A DNA stretch of 34,837 nt from an uncultured Prevotellaceae bacterium (GTDB lineage: Bacteria; Bacteroidota; Bacteroidia; Bacteroidales; Bacteroidaceae), in contig OMWI01000046.1 in assembly GCA_900314715.1 (NCBI GenBank), forward strand, positions 1 to 34,837, written 5' to 3'. Below the pieces are notes generated by a model. The model was not told the DNA's origin. It saw only the letters and a list, made by a program, of their open reading frames with translations, and did not search any database. Both the position numbers and the translations under genes were made by a program. Shown in pieces: positions 22,713 through 30,960 of this stretch (positions are counted from its first letter, which is position 1; every line of letters begins with the position of its first letter).

Positions 22713-23456
22713 ATGGAACAATTAGATATGTCACGCATACCGCAACACATTGCCATTATCATGGATGGAAATGGGCGTTGGGCAGCCGAAAGAGGTAAGC
22801 CTCGTAGCTTCGGACATCAAGCTGGCGTGGATGCTGTACGTAGGATTACATCTGAATGTACACGGTTGGGCGTTAAATACCTTACTCTTTACACGTTCTC
22901 AACGGAAAACTGGAATCGTCCGGCAGATGAGATATCCGCCCTGATGGGATTGGTGCTGACGTCGTTGGAAGATGAAATCTTCATGAAGAACAACGTGAGA
23001 TTCCGCGTCATCGGAGATATGAGTCGCTTGCCTAAAGACGTGTATAAGAAACTGATGGAAACGGAAGAGCATACGGCACAAAACGATACCATGACGATGG
23101 TGGTTGCATTGAGTTATTCCAGTAGATGGGAAATCGTGAAGGCTATGCAAGACATTCTGCAAAAGCATGACGAAGGCGTAGAGGGATTTAAGGACGTGAA
23201 GATGATTGACGAGGAAATGATAAGCCAACATCTCACGACAAACTTCATGCCCGACCCCGACTTGTTGATTAGGACGGGAGGTGAATTGCGTATCAGCAAT
23301 TACCTGTTGTGGCAGATTGCTTATTCCGAATTGTATTTCTGTGACACCTATTGGCCAGATTTCATGGAAGAAGACCTGCATAAGGCAATTGCCAGTTTCC
23401 AGAATCGCCAGCGTAGGTATGGCAAGACAGAAGCACAGGTAGAACAAGGTGAATGA
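22713..23456 (+). CDS. uppS: Isoprenyl transferase (undecaprenyl diphosphate synthase)
   Basis: The 247-residue cis-prenyltransferase elongates farnesyl diphosphate with isopentenyl diphosphate to the C55 carrier used for peptidoglycan, O-antigen and capsule. Motifs: [13 protein letters not shown] (catalytic Asp near 18), [27 protein letters not shown], and the C-terminal [20 protein letters not shown] with the Arg residues binding IPP diphosphate, followed by AYSELYF. Length fits UppS (about 245-255). It stands 24 bp after the DUF6089 gene and just before bamA, joining lipid-carrier supply with outer-membrane assembly in one operon. Confidence 0.96.
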   Translation: MEQLDMSRIPQHIAIIMDGNGRWAAERGKPRSFGHQAGVDAVRRITSECTRLGVKYLTLYTFSTENWNRPADEISALMGLVLTSLEDEIFMKNNVRFRVIGDMSRLPKDVYKKLMETEEHTAQNDTMTMVVALSYSSRWEIVKAMQDILQKHDEGVEGFKDVKMIDEEMISQHLTTNFMPDPDLLIRTGGELRISNYLLWQIAYSELYFCDTYWPDFMEEDLHKAIASFQNRQRRYGKTEAQVEQGE

Positions 23457-23480
23457 TTGAACATAGAAAAAGTCATTGTG

Positions 23481-26096
23481 ATGAACTATATAAATAAGGT
23501 GTTGATAATCTTTGTGGCTCTGATGCTCCATGTGGGCGTGAGAGCGCAAGATGTCATTTTGAATCCAGATATCTCGTATGCAGGTTCGCCTCGTACGTGT
23601 ATACTTGGCGGTATCAACGTTTCTGGCGTAGACGGATATGAAGATTATATGCTCACGGGTATTTCCGGATTGTCGGTAGGACAGGAGATAGAAGTACCGG
23701 GTATGGCCATTACCGATGCGGTGAAGCGTTATTGGAGACATGGATTGTTTTCCGAAGTGAAAATCTCTGCCGATTCATTGGTTGGCAATAAGATTTACTT
23801 GCATATAACATTGGCTACACGTCCGCGCGTATCTACCATTAATTACATCGGATTGAAGAAATCCGAGCGTGAAGACATGGAACAGAAGTTGGGTATCATC
23901 AAGGGAACGAGCTTACATCCTAACGTAATTGACCGTGCAAAGATTCTCGCCAAGAAGTATTTTGACGATAAGGGATTCAAGAATGCGGAAATAGAAATCC
24001 AGCAACGTGAAGACGTGACGCAAAAGAACCAGATGATTCTTGACGTTATCATCGATAAGAAGGAGAAGATGAAGGTTAGGAATATCATTCTTGACGGTAA
24101 CAGCGAACTGAAAGACGTACAAATCAAGGGTGGATTCTTGAGGAAAGGTGCATTTGCAAAGATTCATGAAGCAGGAAAGCTCTCCTCGTTCTTGAAAGCG
24201 AAAAAGTTTACGCCAGATAGATGGAAGAAGGATAAGCAAAACCTGATAGAAAAATACAATGAACATGGTTATCGTGACGCGCGTATCGTGGAAGATAGCG
24301 TGTGGAATGTTGACGATAAACACGTAAACATTTACTTGAAGGTAGAAGAAGGACAGAAATATTATATCCGCAATATCCATTGGGTAGGTAATACGGTTTA
24401 TCCCACCAGTTACTTGAGTGAAGTGCTCGGTATGGGTAAGGGAGACGTGTATAATCAAAAGTTGCTCAACAAACGTTTGGTTGAAGACGAAGATGCCGTA
24501 GGTAATTACTATTGGAACAATGGATACTTGTTCTATAACCTGGATCCAACGGAAGTGAATATCGTTGGCGACTCTATCGACCTTGAAATGCGTATCCAAG
24601 AAGGAACACAGGCGCATATCAGTAGGGTGAGAATCAATGGTAATGACCGCTTGTATGAAAACGTGGTTCGTCGTGAATTGCGTACCAAACCTGGCGACCT
24701 CTTCTCGAAAGATGCCTTGACACGTTCGGTTCGTGATTTGGCTTCTATGGGACACTTCGACCCAGAGAAGATTGATCCGAAAGTAATGCCTAACTACGAG
24801 GATGGTACTGTTGACATCAACTGGAACTTGGAACAGAAGTCGAACGACCAAATCGAGTTCTCTCTTGGATGGGGACAAACGGGTGTTATCGGACGTATCG
24901 GATTGAAGTTGAATAACTTCTCCATGGCAAACTTATTCAACAAGAACAAGGAACACCGTGGAATCATGCCTATCGGTGATGGTGAGGTGCTTTCTATTGG
25001 TGCGCAAACCAACGGTACGTATTATCAATCGTATAATGCCAGTTACTCTACGAGTTGGTTTGGAGGCAAACGTCCTATCCAATTTAGCGTAGGAGCCTTC
25101 TATTCGAAGCAAACCGACGTTTCAAGCAACTACTATAATAGTGGTTACATGAACAATTATTATAACTACTTGTATGGAGCAGGCAGTTATATGTATAATA
25201 ATTACGAGAACTATTACGACCCAGATAAGTACGTGCAATTGTTCGGTGCTTCTCTCGGATGGGGTAAGCGTTTGCGTTGGCCAGACGATTATTTCTTCCT
25301 GCAATTGCAATTGTCGTATACACGATATATGTTGAAGAACTGGGCTTACTTCTTGATGCGTAATGGTAATTCCAACAACTTGAACGTTAGCATAGCATTG
25401 AACCGTACATCTACTGACAACCAATTGTTCCCACGTCGCGGTTCCGAATTCTTGGCTTCCGTTACGTTAACTCCACCATGGTCTCTATGGGATGGAAAGG
25501 ATTACAAGAACTTGGCAACCAATTCCTCTTCTGCCACCTATTCTAAGGAGCAACAAGAGAAATATCGTTGGGTTGAATACCATAAATGGAAGTTTAAGGC
25601 GCGTACTTATACCGCTCTTACGGGTGGACAGAAGTGTTTCGTGTTGATGACGCGTGTTGAATTGGGTATATTGGGCTCATACAATAAATATAAGAAGTCT
25701 CCGTTTGAAACCTATTACATGGGTGGTGACGGTATGAGTGGATATTCTACGAGCTATGCAGAGGAGACCATCGGTTTGCGTGGTTACGAAAATGGTTCGC
25801 TCACCCCATACTACCAAGAAGGTTATGCATACGACCGCTTTACCTTGGAACTTCGTTATCCGTTCTTGCTCGGTAATACCACTATTTACGGATTGACATT
25901 CCTTGAGGCTGGTAATGCGTGGAACGAGACAAAGAACTTCAATCCCTTTGACATGAAGCGTTCAGCTGGTGTCGGTGTACGTATCTTCCTGCCAATGGTT
26001 GGTTTGATGGGTATCGACTGGGCTTACGGTTTCGACAAGGTATTTGGTACGAAAGGTGGTTCACAATTCCACTTCATCTTAGGCCAAGAGTTCTAA
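23481..26096 (+). CDS. bamA: Outer membrane protein assembly factor BamA
   Basis: The product has 871 residues from the ATG at 23481. The frame can be extended to a TTG at 23457, immediately after the uppS stop, but the ATG places a normal signal peptide (VLIIFVALMLHVGVRAQ) at the N-terminus. The N-terminal half (about 25-430) consists of POTRA domains, e.g. ISRVRINGNDRLYENVVRRE (RVRINGN...) and RNIHWVGNTVYPTSYL. The C-terminal half is the 16-strand Omp85 barrel with the loop-6 motif GLRGYENG (VRGF/Y class) and the C-terminal aromatic FHFILGQEF recognised by the machinery itself. It inserts beta-barrel proteins in the outer membrane. A Tyr/Asn-rich insertion (about residues 545-581) lies between barrel strands and is probably a surface loop. 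Confidence 0.96.
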   Translation: MNYINKVLIIFVALMLHVGVRAQDVILNPDISYAGSPRTCILGGINVSGVDGYEDYMLTGISGLSVGQEIEVPGMAITDAVKRYWRHGLFSEVKISADSLVGNKIYLHITLATRPRVSTINYIGLKKSEREDMEQKLGIIKGTSLHPNVIDRAKILAKKYFDDKGFKNAEIEIQQREDVTQKNQMILDVIIDKKEKMKVRNIILDGNSELKDVQIKGGFLRKGAFAKIHEAGKLSSFLKAKKFTPDRWKKDKQNLIEKYNEHGYRDARIVEDSVWNVDDKHVNIYLKVEEGQKYYIRNIHWVGNTVYPTSYLSEVLGMGKGDVYNQKLLNKRLVEDEDAVGNYYWNNGYLFYNLDPTEVNIVGDSIDLEMRIQEGTQAHISRVRINGNDRLYENVVRRELRTKPGDLFSKDALTRSVRDLASMGHFDPEKIDPKVMPNYEDGTVDINWNLEQKSNDQIEFSLGWGQTGVIGRIGLKLNNFSMANLFNKNKEHRGIMPIGDGEVLSIGAQTNGTYYQSYNASYSTSWFGGKRPIQFSVGAFYSKQTDVSSNYYNSGYMNNYYNYLYGAGSYMYNNYENYYDPDKYVQLFGASLGWGKRLRWPDDYFFLQLQLSYTRYMLKNWAYFLMRNGNSNNLNVSIALNRTSTDNQLFPRRGSEFLASVTLTPPWSLWDGKDYKNLATNSSSATYSKEQQEKYRWVEYHKWKFKARTYTALTGGQKCFVLMTRVELGILGSYNKYKKSPFETYYMGGDGMSGYSTSYAEETIGLRGYENGSLTPYYQEGYAYDRFTLELRYPFLLGNTTIYGLTFLEAGNAWNETKNFNPFDMKRSAGVGVRIFLPMVGLMGIDWAYGFDKVFGTKGGSQFHFILGQEF

Positions 26097-26188
26097 TTAA
26101 TTGAGAATAAACATTAAAAATCATAAATATATGGCGAGAAGTTTGAAACTTTTATGTTTTGGATTCGTCTCATAAACAAACAAAGCCT

Positions 26189-26704
26189 ATGAAGAAATTG
26201 ATGATGATTTGCACTATGGCCGTAATAGCATTGACGGCGAGTGCGCAGAAGTTTGCCTTGCTTGACATGGAGTATATATTGAAGAATATTCCAGCTTACG
26301 AGCGTGCGAATGAACAACTCAATCAAGTGAGCAAGAAGTGGCAAGCTGAGGTTGATGCTCTTAATACCGAAGCTGGAACGATGTATAAAAACTATCAAAA
26401 CGAGGTGGTTTTTCTCTCTCAAGAACAAAAGAAGGACAAGCAAGAGGCTATCATGAAAAAGGAAAAGGAAGCCAGCGACTTGAAGAAGAAATATTTCGGT
26501 CCTGAAGGCGAACTGTTCAAGAAACGTGAGAGCTTGATGAGTCCTATCCAAGAGGAAATATACAATGCCGTCAAGGAGATTTCCGAGTTGCGTGGTTATA
26601 GTCTTGTGCTCGACCGTGCCAATCAATCGGCTGGAATCATCTTCGGTTCTCCTTCTATTGACATCAGCAACGAAGTGTTGCAGAAGTTGGGCTATTCCAA
26701 TTAA
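26189..26704 (+). CDS. OmpH/Skp-family periplasmic chaperone, paralogue 1
   Basis: The protein has 171 residues from the ATG that opens MKKLMMICTMAVIALTASAQ, a signal peptide; the frame is open to 26159. The mature part begins KFALLDMEYILKNIPAYERA, then a long charged coiled coil (about 40-115), and ends with the typical small beta/alpha core (SLVLDRANQSAGIIF). Skp trimers hold unfolded outer-membrane proteins between Sec and BamA. The family length (about 160-170) fits. It follows bamA by 92 bp and precedes a second copy by 66 bp. Confidence 0.9.
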   Translation: MKKLMMICTMAVIALTASAQKFALLDMEYILKNIPAYERANEQLNQVSKKWQAEVDALNTEAGTMYKNYQNEVVFLSQEQKKDKQEAIMKKEKEASDLKKKYFGPEGELFKKRESLMSPIQEEIYNAVKEISELRGYSLVLDRANQSAGIIFGSPSIDISNEVLQKLGYSN

Positions 26705-26770
26705 TGTGTATGTCGAATAAGTGTATATCAATCGATTTTAAAATATATAATAATTAATAAGATCAAGAAA

Positions 26771-27268
26771 ATGAAAAAATTTATTTTAATGGTAATGCTT
26801 CTGGCTCCTATGACGATGTTCGCCCAGAAGTTTGGTTGCGTGGATTATGATGCAGTTGCTCAAGACATTCCTGAGTATGCTAAGGCTCAAGGTGAATTGC
26901 AGGCTTTGGCTAAGCAATACGACAATGAGTTGCAAGCTATGCGTGAGGAACTTGAACGTAAGGCTGGTGAATACGATAAGACCAAGTCTACCATGAATGC
27001 AACGAAACAACAGGAAACAGAACAGGCATTGATGGAAATGCAACAGAAAATCCAACAGGCTTACCAAGACAATAGCCAAAAGTTGCAACAAAAGCAACAA
27101 GAGTTGTTGACTCCCATTCAGACCAAGGTGGCAAAGGCTATCGAGAATGTCGGCAACAATGGCAAATACGTGTACATCGTAATGAGCAATTCGCTGCCAT
27201 TTATCAACAAGACTCTTTGTGACGACGTGACAGAGGCTTGTAAGAGTGAAGTTAGAAAACTGAAATAA
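26771..27268 (+). CDS. OmpH/Skp-family periplasmic chaperone, paralogue 2
   Basis: The 165-residue product has a signal peptide (KFILMVMLLAPMTMFAQ) and a mature start KFGCVDYDAVAQDIPEYAKA parallel to paralogue 1. The coiled-coil segment (about 40-110) is unusually rich in glutamine (QQETEQALMEMQQKIQQAYQ), followed by a core containing YVYIVMSNSLPFINKT. Chaperone of outer-membrane proteins by family membership. A strong terminator follows 12 bp after the stop. Confidence 0.9.
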   Translation: MKKFILMVMLLAPMTMFAQKFGCVDYDAVAQDIPEYAKAQGELQALAKQYDNELQAMREELERKAGEYDKTKSTMNATKQQETEQALMEMQQKIQQAYQDNSQKLQQKQQELLTPIQTKVAKAIENVGNNGKYVYIVMSNSLPFINKTLCDDVTEACKSEVRKLK

Positions 27269-27280
27269 TAACTTTTTCGT

Positions 27281-27313
27281 TGACGAGTGAGAAAAACTCA
27301 CTCGTCATTTTTT
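27281..27313 (+). terminator. Intrinsic terminator inside the skp-murI gene run
   Basis: Perfect 11-bp stem TGACGAGTGAG (27281-27291) / CTCACTCGTCA (27297-27307), loop AAAAA, then six T. The next gene starts only 10 bp later, so the downstream pair must rely on read-through or on an internal promoter that I cannot identify. Confidence 0.88.
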
Positions 27314-27323
27314 CTTTACGACG

Positions 27324-27941
27324 ATGAAATTTCTTTCCATATTCTTATCTCTTTTTGCTACGGTTGCTTGGGCGCAAAACGTGGATACGCTTGTTGTTTC
27401 CGAAAAGATAGACACTATCCCCGTATCGGAAATCCAGATGCCGCAAGAACTTGAAACGCAAGAAACGGTTGTGCCGTCGCCAGAAATGGTGTTTGGTTAT
27501 TTTAGTTATGATGAGGCTCTTCGCTTTATGCCTGAATACAAAAACGTAAAGAACAATTTGGATAACCTTTCCAAGCAGTTCAAGGCAGAGGCAGACAGAT
27601 CGGAAGCTGAGTTTAACAAGAAGTATGAGGCGTTTCTTGACGAACAAAGGGATTTGGCTCCGTCTATCCTCAAGAAGCGACAGGCAGAACTGCAAGATAT
27701 GTTGGAGAGGAATATCGCTTTCAAGGATGAGGCGCAACGACTTCTAAGCGAAGCCGAACAAGAAGGATATGCGCCGTTGAAAGCAAAGATTACCGTCGTA
27801 CTAAATAAGATCGGTATGGAACAGGGATTGGCTTTCGTGCTGAATACCGATAGCAATGCCGTTCCGTATATCAATTCCGCCGTTGGCGTAGACATCAATT
27901 TATTAGTCAAGAAAGAATTGTTGGGAGGAAAGGTTAGATGA
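27324..27941 (+). CDS. OmpH/Skp-family protein with N-terminal extension, paralogue 3
   Basis: The 205-residue product has a signal peptide (FLSIFLSLFATVAWAQ). About 35 extra residues rich in Val/Pro/Glu (NVDTLVVSEKIDTIPVSEIQ...) precede the family start MVFGYFSYDEALRFMPEYKN. A coiled coil (about 70-140) and the core GLAFVLNTDSNAVPYINSAV follow. The extension is absent from the other two copies and could link to a partner or keep the chaperone at the membrane. The stop codon overlaps the murI start (ATGA). Confidence 0.86.
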   Translation: MKFLSIFLSLFATVAWAQNVDTLVVSEKIDTIPVSEIQMPQELETQETVVPSPEMVFGYFSYDEALRFMPEYKNVKNNLDNLSKQFKAEADRSEAEFNKKYEAFLDEQRDLAPSILKKRQAELQDMLERNIAFKDEAQRLLSEAEQEGYAPLKAKITVVLNKIGMEQGLAFVLNTDSNAVPYINSAVGVDINLLVKKELLGGKVR

Positions 27942-28768
27942 AGAGTGGTCCCATTGGTATTTTCGACTCTGGTTATGGTGGGTTGACCATCTTGCATGGC
28001 ATTCGCCAATTATTGCCGCAATACGACTATGTCTATTTAGGTGATAATGCCCGTGCTCCTTACGGTCCTCGTTCTTTCGACGTGGTTTATCAGTTTACCC
28101 GTCAGGCTGTGCTTCAACTCTTCGAGTGTGGTTGCCACCTTGTTATATTAGGTTGCAATACGGCCTCTGCCAAGGCTTTGAGAACCATCCAACAAAACGA
28201 CTTACCTCAGATAGACCCTGAACGACGCGTATTAGGCATAATCCGTCCTACGGCAGAGGTTATCGGTAAGTTGACGACAAGCAGACACGTTGGCGTATTG
28301 GCAACGGAAGGAACCATCAAGAGCGAAAGCTATAACATGGAAATCAAGAAGCTCCATCCAGATATTATCGTATCGGGCGTGGCTTGTCCTTTCTGGGTTC
28401 CTTTGGTGGAATACAACGAGGCTGATTCTCCTGGTGCCGATTATTTCGTGAAGAAGCGCATAGACGAAATCATGCGTAAAGACCCTTTGATAGATGCACT
28501 TATCTTGGGATGTACGCATTATCCGATTCTCATGCCGAAGATTTTGAAGTATTTACCTGCTGGCGTTCGTGTTGTTCCGCAAGGTGAATACGTGGCAGAG
28601 AGTCTTCAGCAATATCTTGAACGCCATCCGCAGATGGAACAACGTTGTTCGCGTGGAGCTACGGTTAAGTACTACACGACCGAAAATCCCGATAAGTTCA
28701 AGGAGTCTGCACAAATGTTTCTCCATGAGACCATTGAGGTGGAGAACATCAATTTATCCGCAATTTAG
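27938..28768 (+). CDS. murI: Glutamate racemase
   Basis: The 276-residue cofactor-independent racemase makes D-glutamate for peptidoglycan. Motifs: PIGIFDSGYGGLTIL (catalytic Asp and Ser region, 4-18), YLGDNARAPYG, LVILGCNTASAKAL with the first catalytic cysteine, and LILGCTHYPIL with the second. Both cysteines are present. It starts inside the stop codon of the third Skp-like gene. The stop at 28766-28768 opens into a TGAG-rich hairpin shared with the convergent permease gene. Confidence 0.96.
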   Translation: MKSGPIGIFDSGYGGLTILHGIRQLLPQYDYVYLGDNARAPYGPRSFDVVYQFTRQAVLQLFECGCHLVILGCNTASAKALRTIQQNDLPQIDPERRVLGIIRPTAEVIGKLTTSRHVGVLATEGTIKSESYNMEIKKLHPDIIVSGVACPFWVPLVEYNEADSPGADYFVKKRIDEIMRKDPLIDALILGCTHYPILMPKILKYLPAGVRVVPQGEYVAESLQQYLERHPQMEQRCSRGATVKYYTTENPDKFKESAQMFLHETIEVENINLSAI

Positions 28769-28868
28769 AGTGGTGAGTGGTGAGAGAATACCTTTCCCAA
28801 TACATGTTTCACTTTCTCAATGACTCTAAGTATATCTCTCACCTCTCACTTCTCACCTCTTACCTCTC
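28768..28868. repeat. Hairpin of GTGAG repeats between convergent murI and permease genes
   Basis: GAGTGGTGAGTGGTGAGAGA (from 28768) is complementary, imperfectly, to a TCTCACCTCTCACTTCTCACC tract type at 28831-28868, with a 40-nt loop. It probably ends transcription from both sides. The right arm extends into the end of the permease gene and encodes its last residues, GEVRGEK. Confidence 0.65.
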
Positions 28869-30084
28869 CCGATCTTAGGTATCTCACAGGATACCAAACG
28901 GCAATCCATCCTACAGCCAATACGGTGAAGAATGTCAAAATAACGTCGGTGTAATGTACGCTGACGGGATAGGCATTGACAACAAACGAACCACTACTTT
29001 CTCCTAATTTTACGAGTCCGAACGCTTGTTGCATCCAACAGAGCACAAGTCCCATTACAATGCCTACAATGGCACCGATGGCACCTATCATTCTTCCTTC
29101 AAAGAGGAATATCTTCGTGATTTGCTTTTCGCTGGCGCCTAAGTTGCGCAATGTCACCACGTCGTCTTTCTTGTCGATGATGAGCATGGAGAGTGAACCG
29201 ATGATGTTGAAACAAGCTATCATGAGGATAAACGTAAGGAAGATGTAAGCAATCAACTTCTCTATCTTCATGATTTTAAATGTGTCGGCCTGTTGTTCAT
29301 AGCGGTCGAGCACCTTATATTTATCGCCGGCAATCTTTTTGATTTCCTTCTTCACGGCAGAGAAATTGCATCCGTCTTTCAGACGTAGTTCCAATGAGGT
29401 CAGCATTCCCTGTTGTCCAAACAAGGTACGTGCAAAGGCAATGGGAACGATGATGTAATCCCTGTCGTACTTACTTTGTCTAACGGAAAACACAACACCA
29501 GGCGACATCAGCGAGTCTACCACAAACCCCGATGAAGGGTCGGTTAAGTCTAACTGCCCTTCTCGCATCGGAGCGTATATCCGAAGGAATCCCTTGAAAT
29601 ATGCTCCCGTTCCCAAGGTCTGCGCCAAGCGAATGCCCAAGATACCATATTGCAAGTTGCCCGCATGTAGTTCGTATTCCCCGTCGCCATATAGAATCTC
29701 GGTAATATGCGTGAGTTGGTCAAAGTTGTCTTCCACACCCTTGATTCTCACCATCGCTTGCTTGTCTTGATAGATGGCAAGTGCTTGGTCTTCCACGCAT
29801 TCCGTAGCCACGTCAATCTCTGGCAATTGCTTGATTTGCGTGAGTATGGGGTCATCAGTAGGCGCATCTTTCCCCATCGTGGGAACAATCTGCAATTGGG
29901 GGTCGAACGTCGTGAAGAATGAAGCTACCAAGTCATGGAAGCCATTAAACACGCTCAACACCACTATCAATGCCATTGTAGCCACGGCAATGCCTCCCAT
30001 CGACACGGCGGAAATCACGTTGATGGCATTCGTTCCCTTCTTCGAGAACAAATATCTTTTGGCGATGTAATAGGGAAAGTTCAT
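28846..30084 (-). CDS. LolC/LolE-type FtsX-like ABC transporter permease
   Basis: The 412-residue protein has four membrane segments: one after the N-terminal FPYYIAKRYLFSKKGTNAIN (about 20-48) and three in the C-terminal FtsX domain (about 278-300, 325-355, 375-400). A large periplasmic MacB-like domain (about 50-275) lies between them. This is the layout of LolC/LolE, the inner-membrane permeases that release lipoproteins to LolA; KRYLFSKKGTNAINVIS is the typical start. The ATPase LolD is not in the window. rbfA ends 13 bp upstream, so both are co-transcribed. Confidence 0.88.
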   Translation of the reverse strand: MNFPYYIAKRYLFSKKGTNAINVISAVSMGGIAVATMALIVVLSVFNGFHDLVASFFTTFDPQLQIVPTMGKDAPTDDPILTQIKQLPEIDVATECVEDQALAIYQDKQAMVRIKGVEDNFDQLTHITEILYGDGEYELHAGNLQYGILGIRLAQTLGTGAYFKGFLRIYAPMREGQLDLTDPSSGFVVDSLMSPGVVFSVRQSKYDRDYIIVPIAFARTLFGQQGMLTSLELRLKDGCNFSAVKKEIKKIAGDKYKVLDRYEQQADTFKIMKIEKLIAYIFLTFILMIACFNIIGSLSMLIIDKKDDVVTLRNLGASEKQITKIFLFEGRMIGAIGAIVGIVMGLVLCWMQQAFGLVKLGESSGSFVVNAYPVSVHYTDVILTFFTVLAVGWIAVWYPVRYLRSGEVRGEK

Positions 30085-30097
30085 TTACACTTACTGC

Positions 30098-30433
30098 TTA
30101 TTGTTTCAGCAACTCGTCGATGCGCTCGATATAATCCAAACTATCGTCGATGAAGAATCGCAATTCAGGAATGATGCGTACTTGGTTGCGAATGCGCGTG
30201 CCCAGTTCGTAACGGATAGTCTTGACGTTATCGTTGATGTTCTTGATGATTTCCTCACCCTTTTCAGAGGGGAATATGCTCAAGTATGCGGTGCATACGC
30301 TGAGGTCTGGACTCACCTTTGCTCTCGTTACGCTTACCATCGTACCGTGCATCATACGTGTCTGGCTTTGGAATATCAAGCTGAGTTCCTTTTGCAGCAG
30401 TCGTGCCACTTTGTTTTGTCTTGTCTCTTGCAT
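30098..30433 (-). CDS. rbfA: Ribosome-binding factor A
   Basis: The 111-residue, single KH-like domain protein assists 30S maturation and 16S rRNA 5'-end processing. Typical features are the N-terminal NKVARLLQKELSLIFQ, VSVTRAKVSPDLSVCTAYLSIF (about 31-52), RNQVRIIPELRFFIDDSLDYIERIDELL near the end. Length fits the family. It is the first gene of an operon with the LolE-type permease, with its own promoter in the palindrome at 30457-30490. Confidence 0.94.
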   Translation of the reverse strand: MQETRQNKVARLLQKELSLIFQSQTRMMHGTMVSVTRAKVSPDLSVCTAYLSIFPSEKGEEIIKNINDNVKTIRYELGTRIRNQVRIIPELRFFIDDSLDYIERIDELLKQ

Positions 30434-30456
30434 TTTCTGTCTTTTTCCTTTTCAAG

Positions 30457-30490
30457 ATGCAAAGATAGCTAAAAATATTCATCTTTGCAT
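30457..30490 (-). promoter_or_regulatory. rbfA promoter within an inverted repeat
   Basis: Minus-strand TATCTTTG (30460-30467) is the -7 element of rbfA. ATGCAAAGAT (30457-30466) is repeated in inverse as ATCTTTGCAT (30481-30490), so the plus strand carries a near-match of the -7 box too. This may be an operator or a bidirectional promoter; no gene is seen on the plus side. Confidence 0.5.
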
Positions 30491-30656
30491 GATGAGTTGC
30501 CATTTTTGTTTCTTTTACCATCTTTTCTGTGGTTTGGACAGATAAGAAATGCCTCATTGTGAATGGCAAATAATATATTACTATCTATATTCCGCAACAT
30601 TTTAATGATCTTCATATTTTCGTTTCACTATCGGATAATAGAAGATAAAGATTATT

Positions 30657-30737
30657 CTAAGGATTCAAGGATTTAAGGATTTTACTTTCGCAGTAGGCAC
30701 CGATATTCTATAAATCCTTTAATCCCTTAATCCTTAG
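30657..30737. repeat. Hairpin built of AAGGATT tandem repeats
   Basis: CTAAGGATTCAAGGATTTAA and a third GGATTTTA unit (30657-30684) are complementary at most positions to 30710-30737, with a 25-nt loop. Both arms are three tandem copies of about 8-9 bp. There is no gene within; the nearest are rbfA (start 30433) and the terminator of the peptide at 30961. Confidence 0.7.
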
Positions 30738-30787
30738 ACTACAATTCCTTTTTTGAAATACTTATGTTTTTTTTCGTATTATGCCCA

Positions 30788-30846
30788 TGTACGAATGGTA
30801 CATGGGCATAATACGAATGGTACATGGGCCATGTACGAATTGTACA
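30788..30846. repeat. 22-bp-period dyad array, locus C (three units, GTAC type)
   Basis: Units start at 30788, 30810 and 30832, exactly 22 bp apart: TGTACGAATGGTACA, AATACGAATGGTACA and TGTACGAATTGTACA. The geometry (5-bp arms, 5-bp centre, 7-bp spacers) is that of loci A, B and D, but the arm sequence is TGTAC/GTACA. The pairing of the first unit extends outward to 10 bp (GCCCATGTAC / GTACATGGGC). Confidence 0.85.
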
Positions 30847-30871
30847 TGATGATTATACCAAATGAAAATAG

Positions 30872-30886
30872 GGCTCAGTCGATTTT
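30872..30886. mobile_element. Solo terminal repeat of the MITE family
   Basis: GGCTCAGTCGATTTT is identical over 15 bp to the left end of the element at 34256 and over 14 bp (from its second base) to the left end at 4211. No facing right end with a matching target duplication is present, so it is a remnant. It abuts the terminator of the peptide gene. Confidence 0.6.
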
Positions 30887-30895
30887 CCTTCAAAC

Positions 30896-30928
30896 AAAAA
30901 AGGGGGCGCATCTTCTTGACGCGCCCCC
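30896..30928 (-). terminator. Rho-independent terminator after the third peptide gene
   Basis: GGGGGCGC (30902-30909) pairs perfectly with GCGCCCCC (30921-30928); the minus strand continues into six T (30896-30901). It ends the 30961-32542 operon, 33 bp past the peptide stop codon. Confidence 0.88.
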
Positions 30929-30960
30929 CAATTATTCGGGATAATACTAAACTTCTGTTA

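Noticed and set aside
22899-23741. A 280-codon frame antisense to uppS and the start of bamA
   Set aside because: It runs across two real genes on the other strand and has no family features.
23913-24878. A 321-codon frame antisense to bamA
   Set aside because: It is a shadow of a confidently identified gene; the translation has no recognisable domain.
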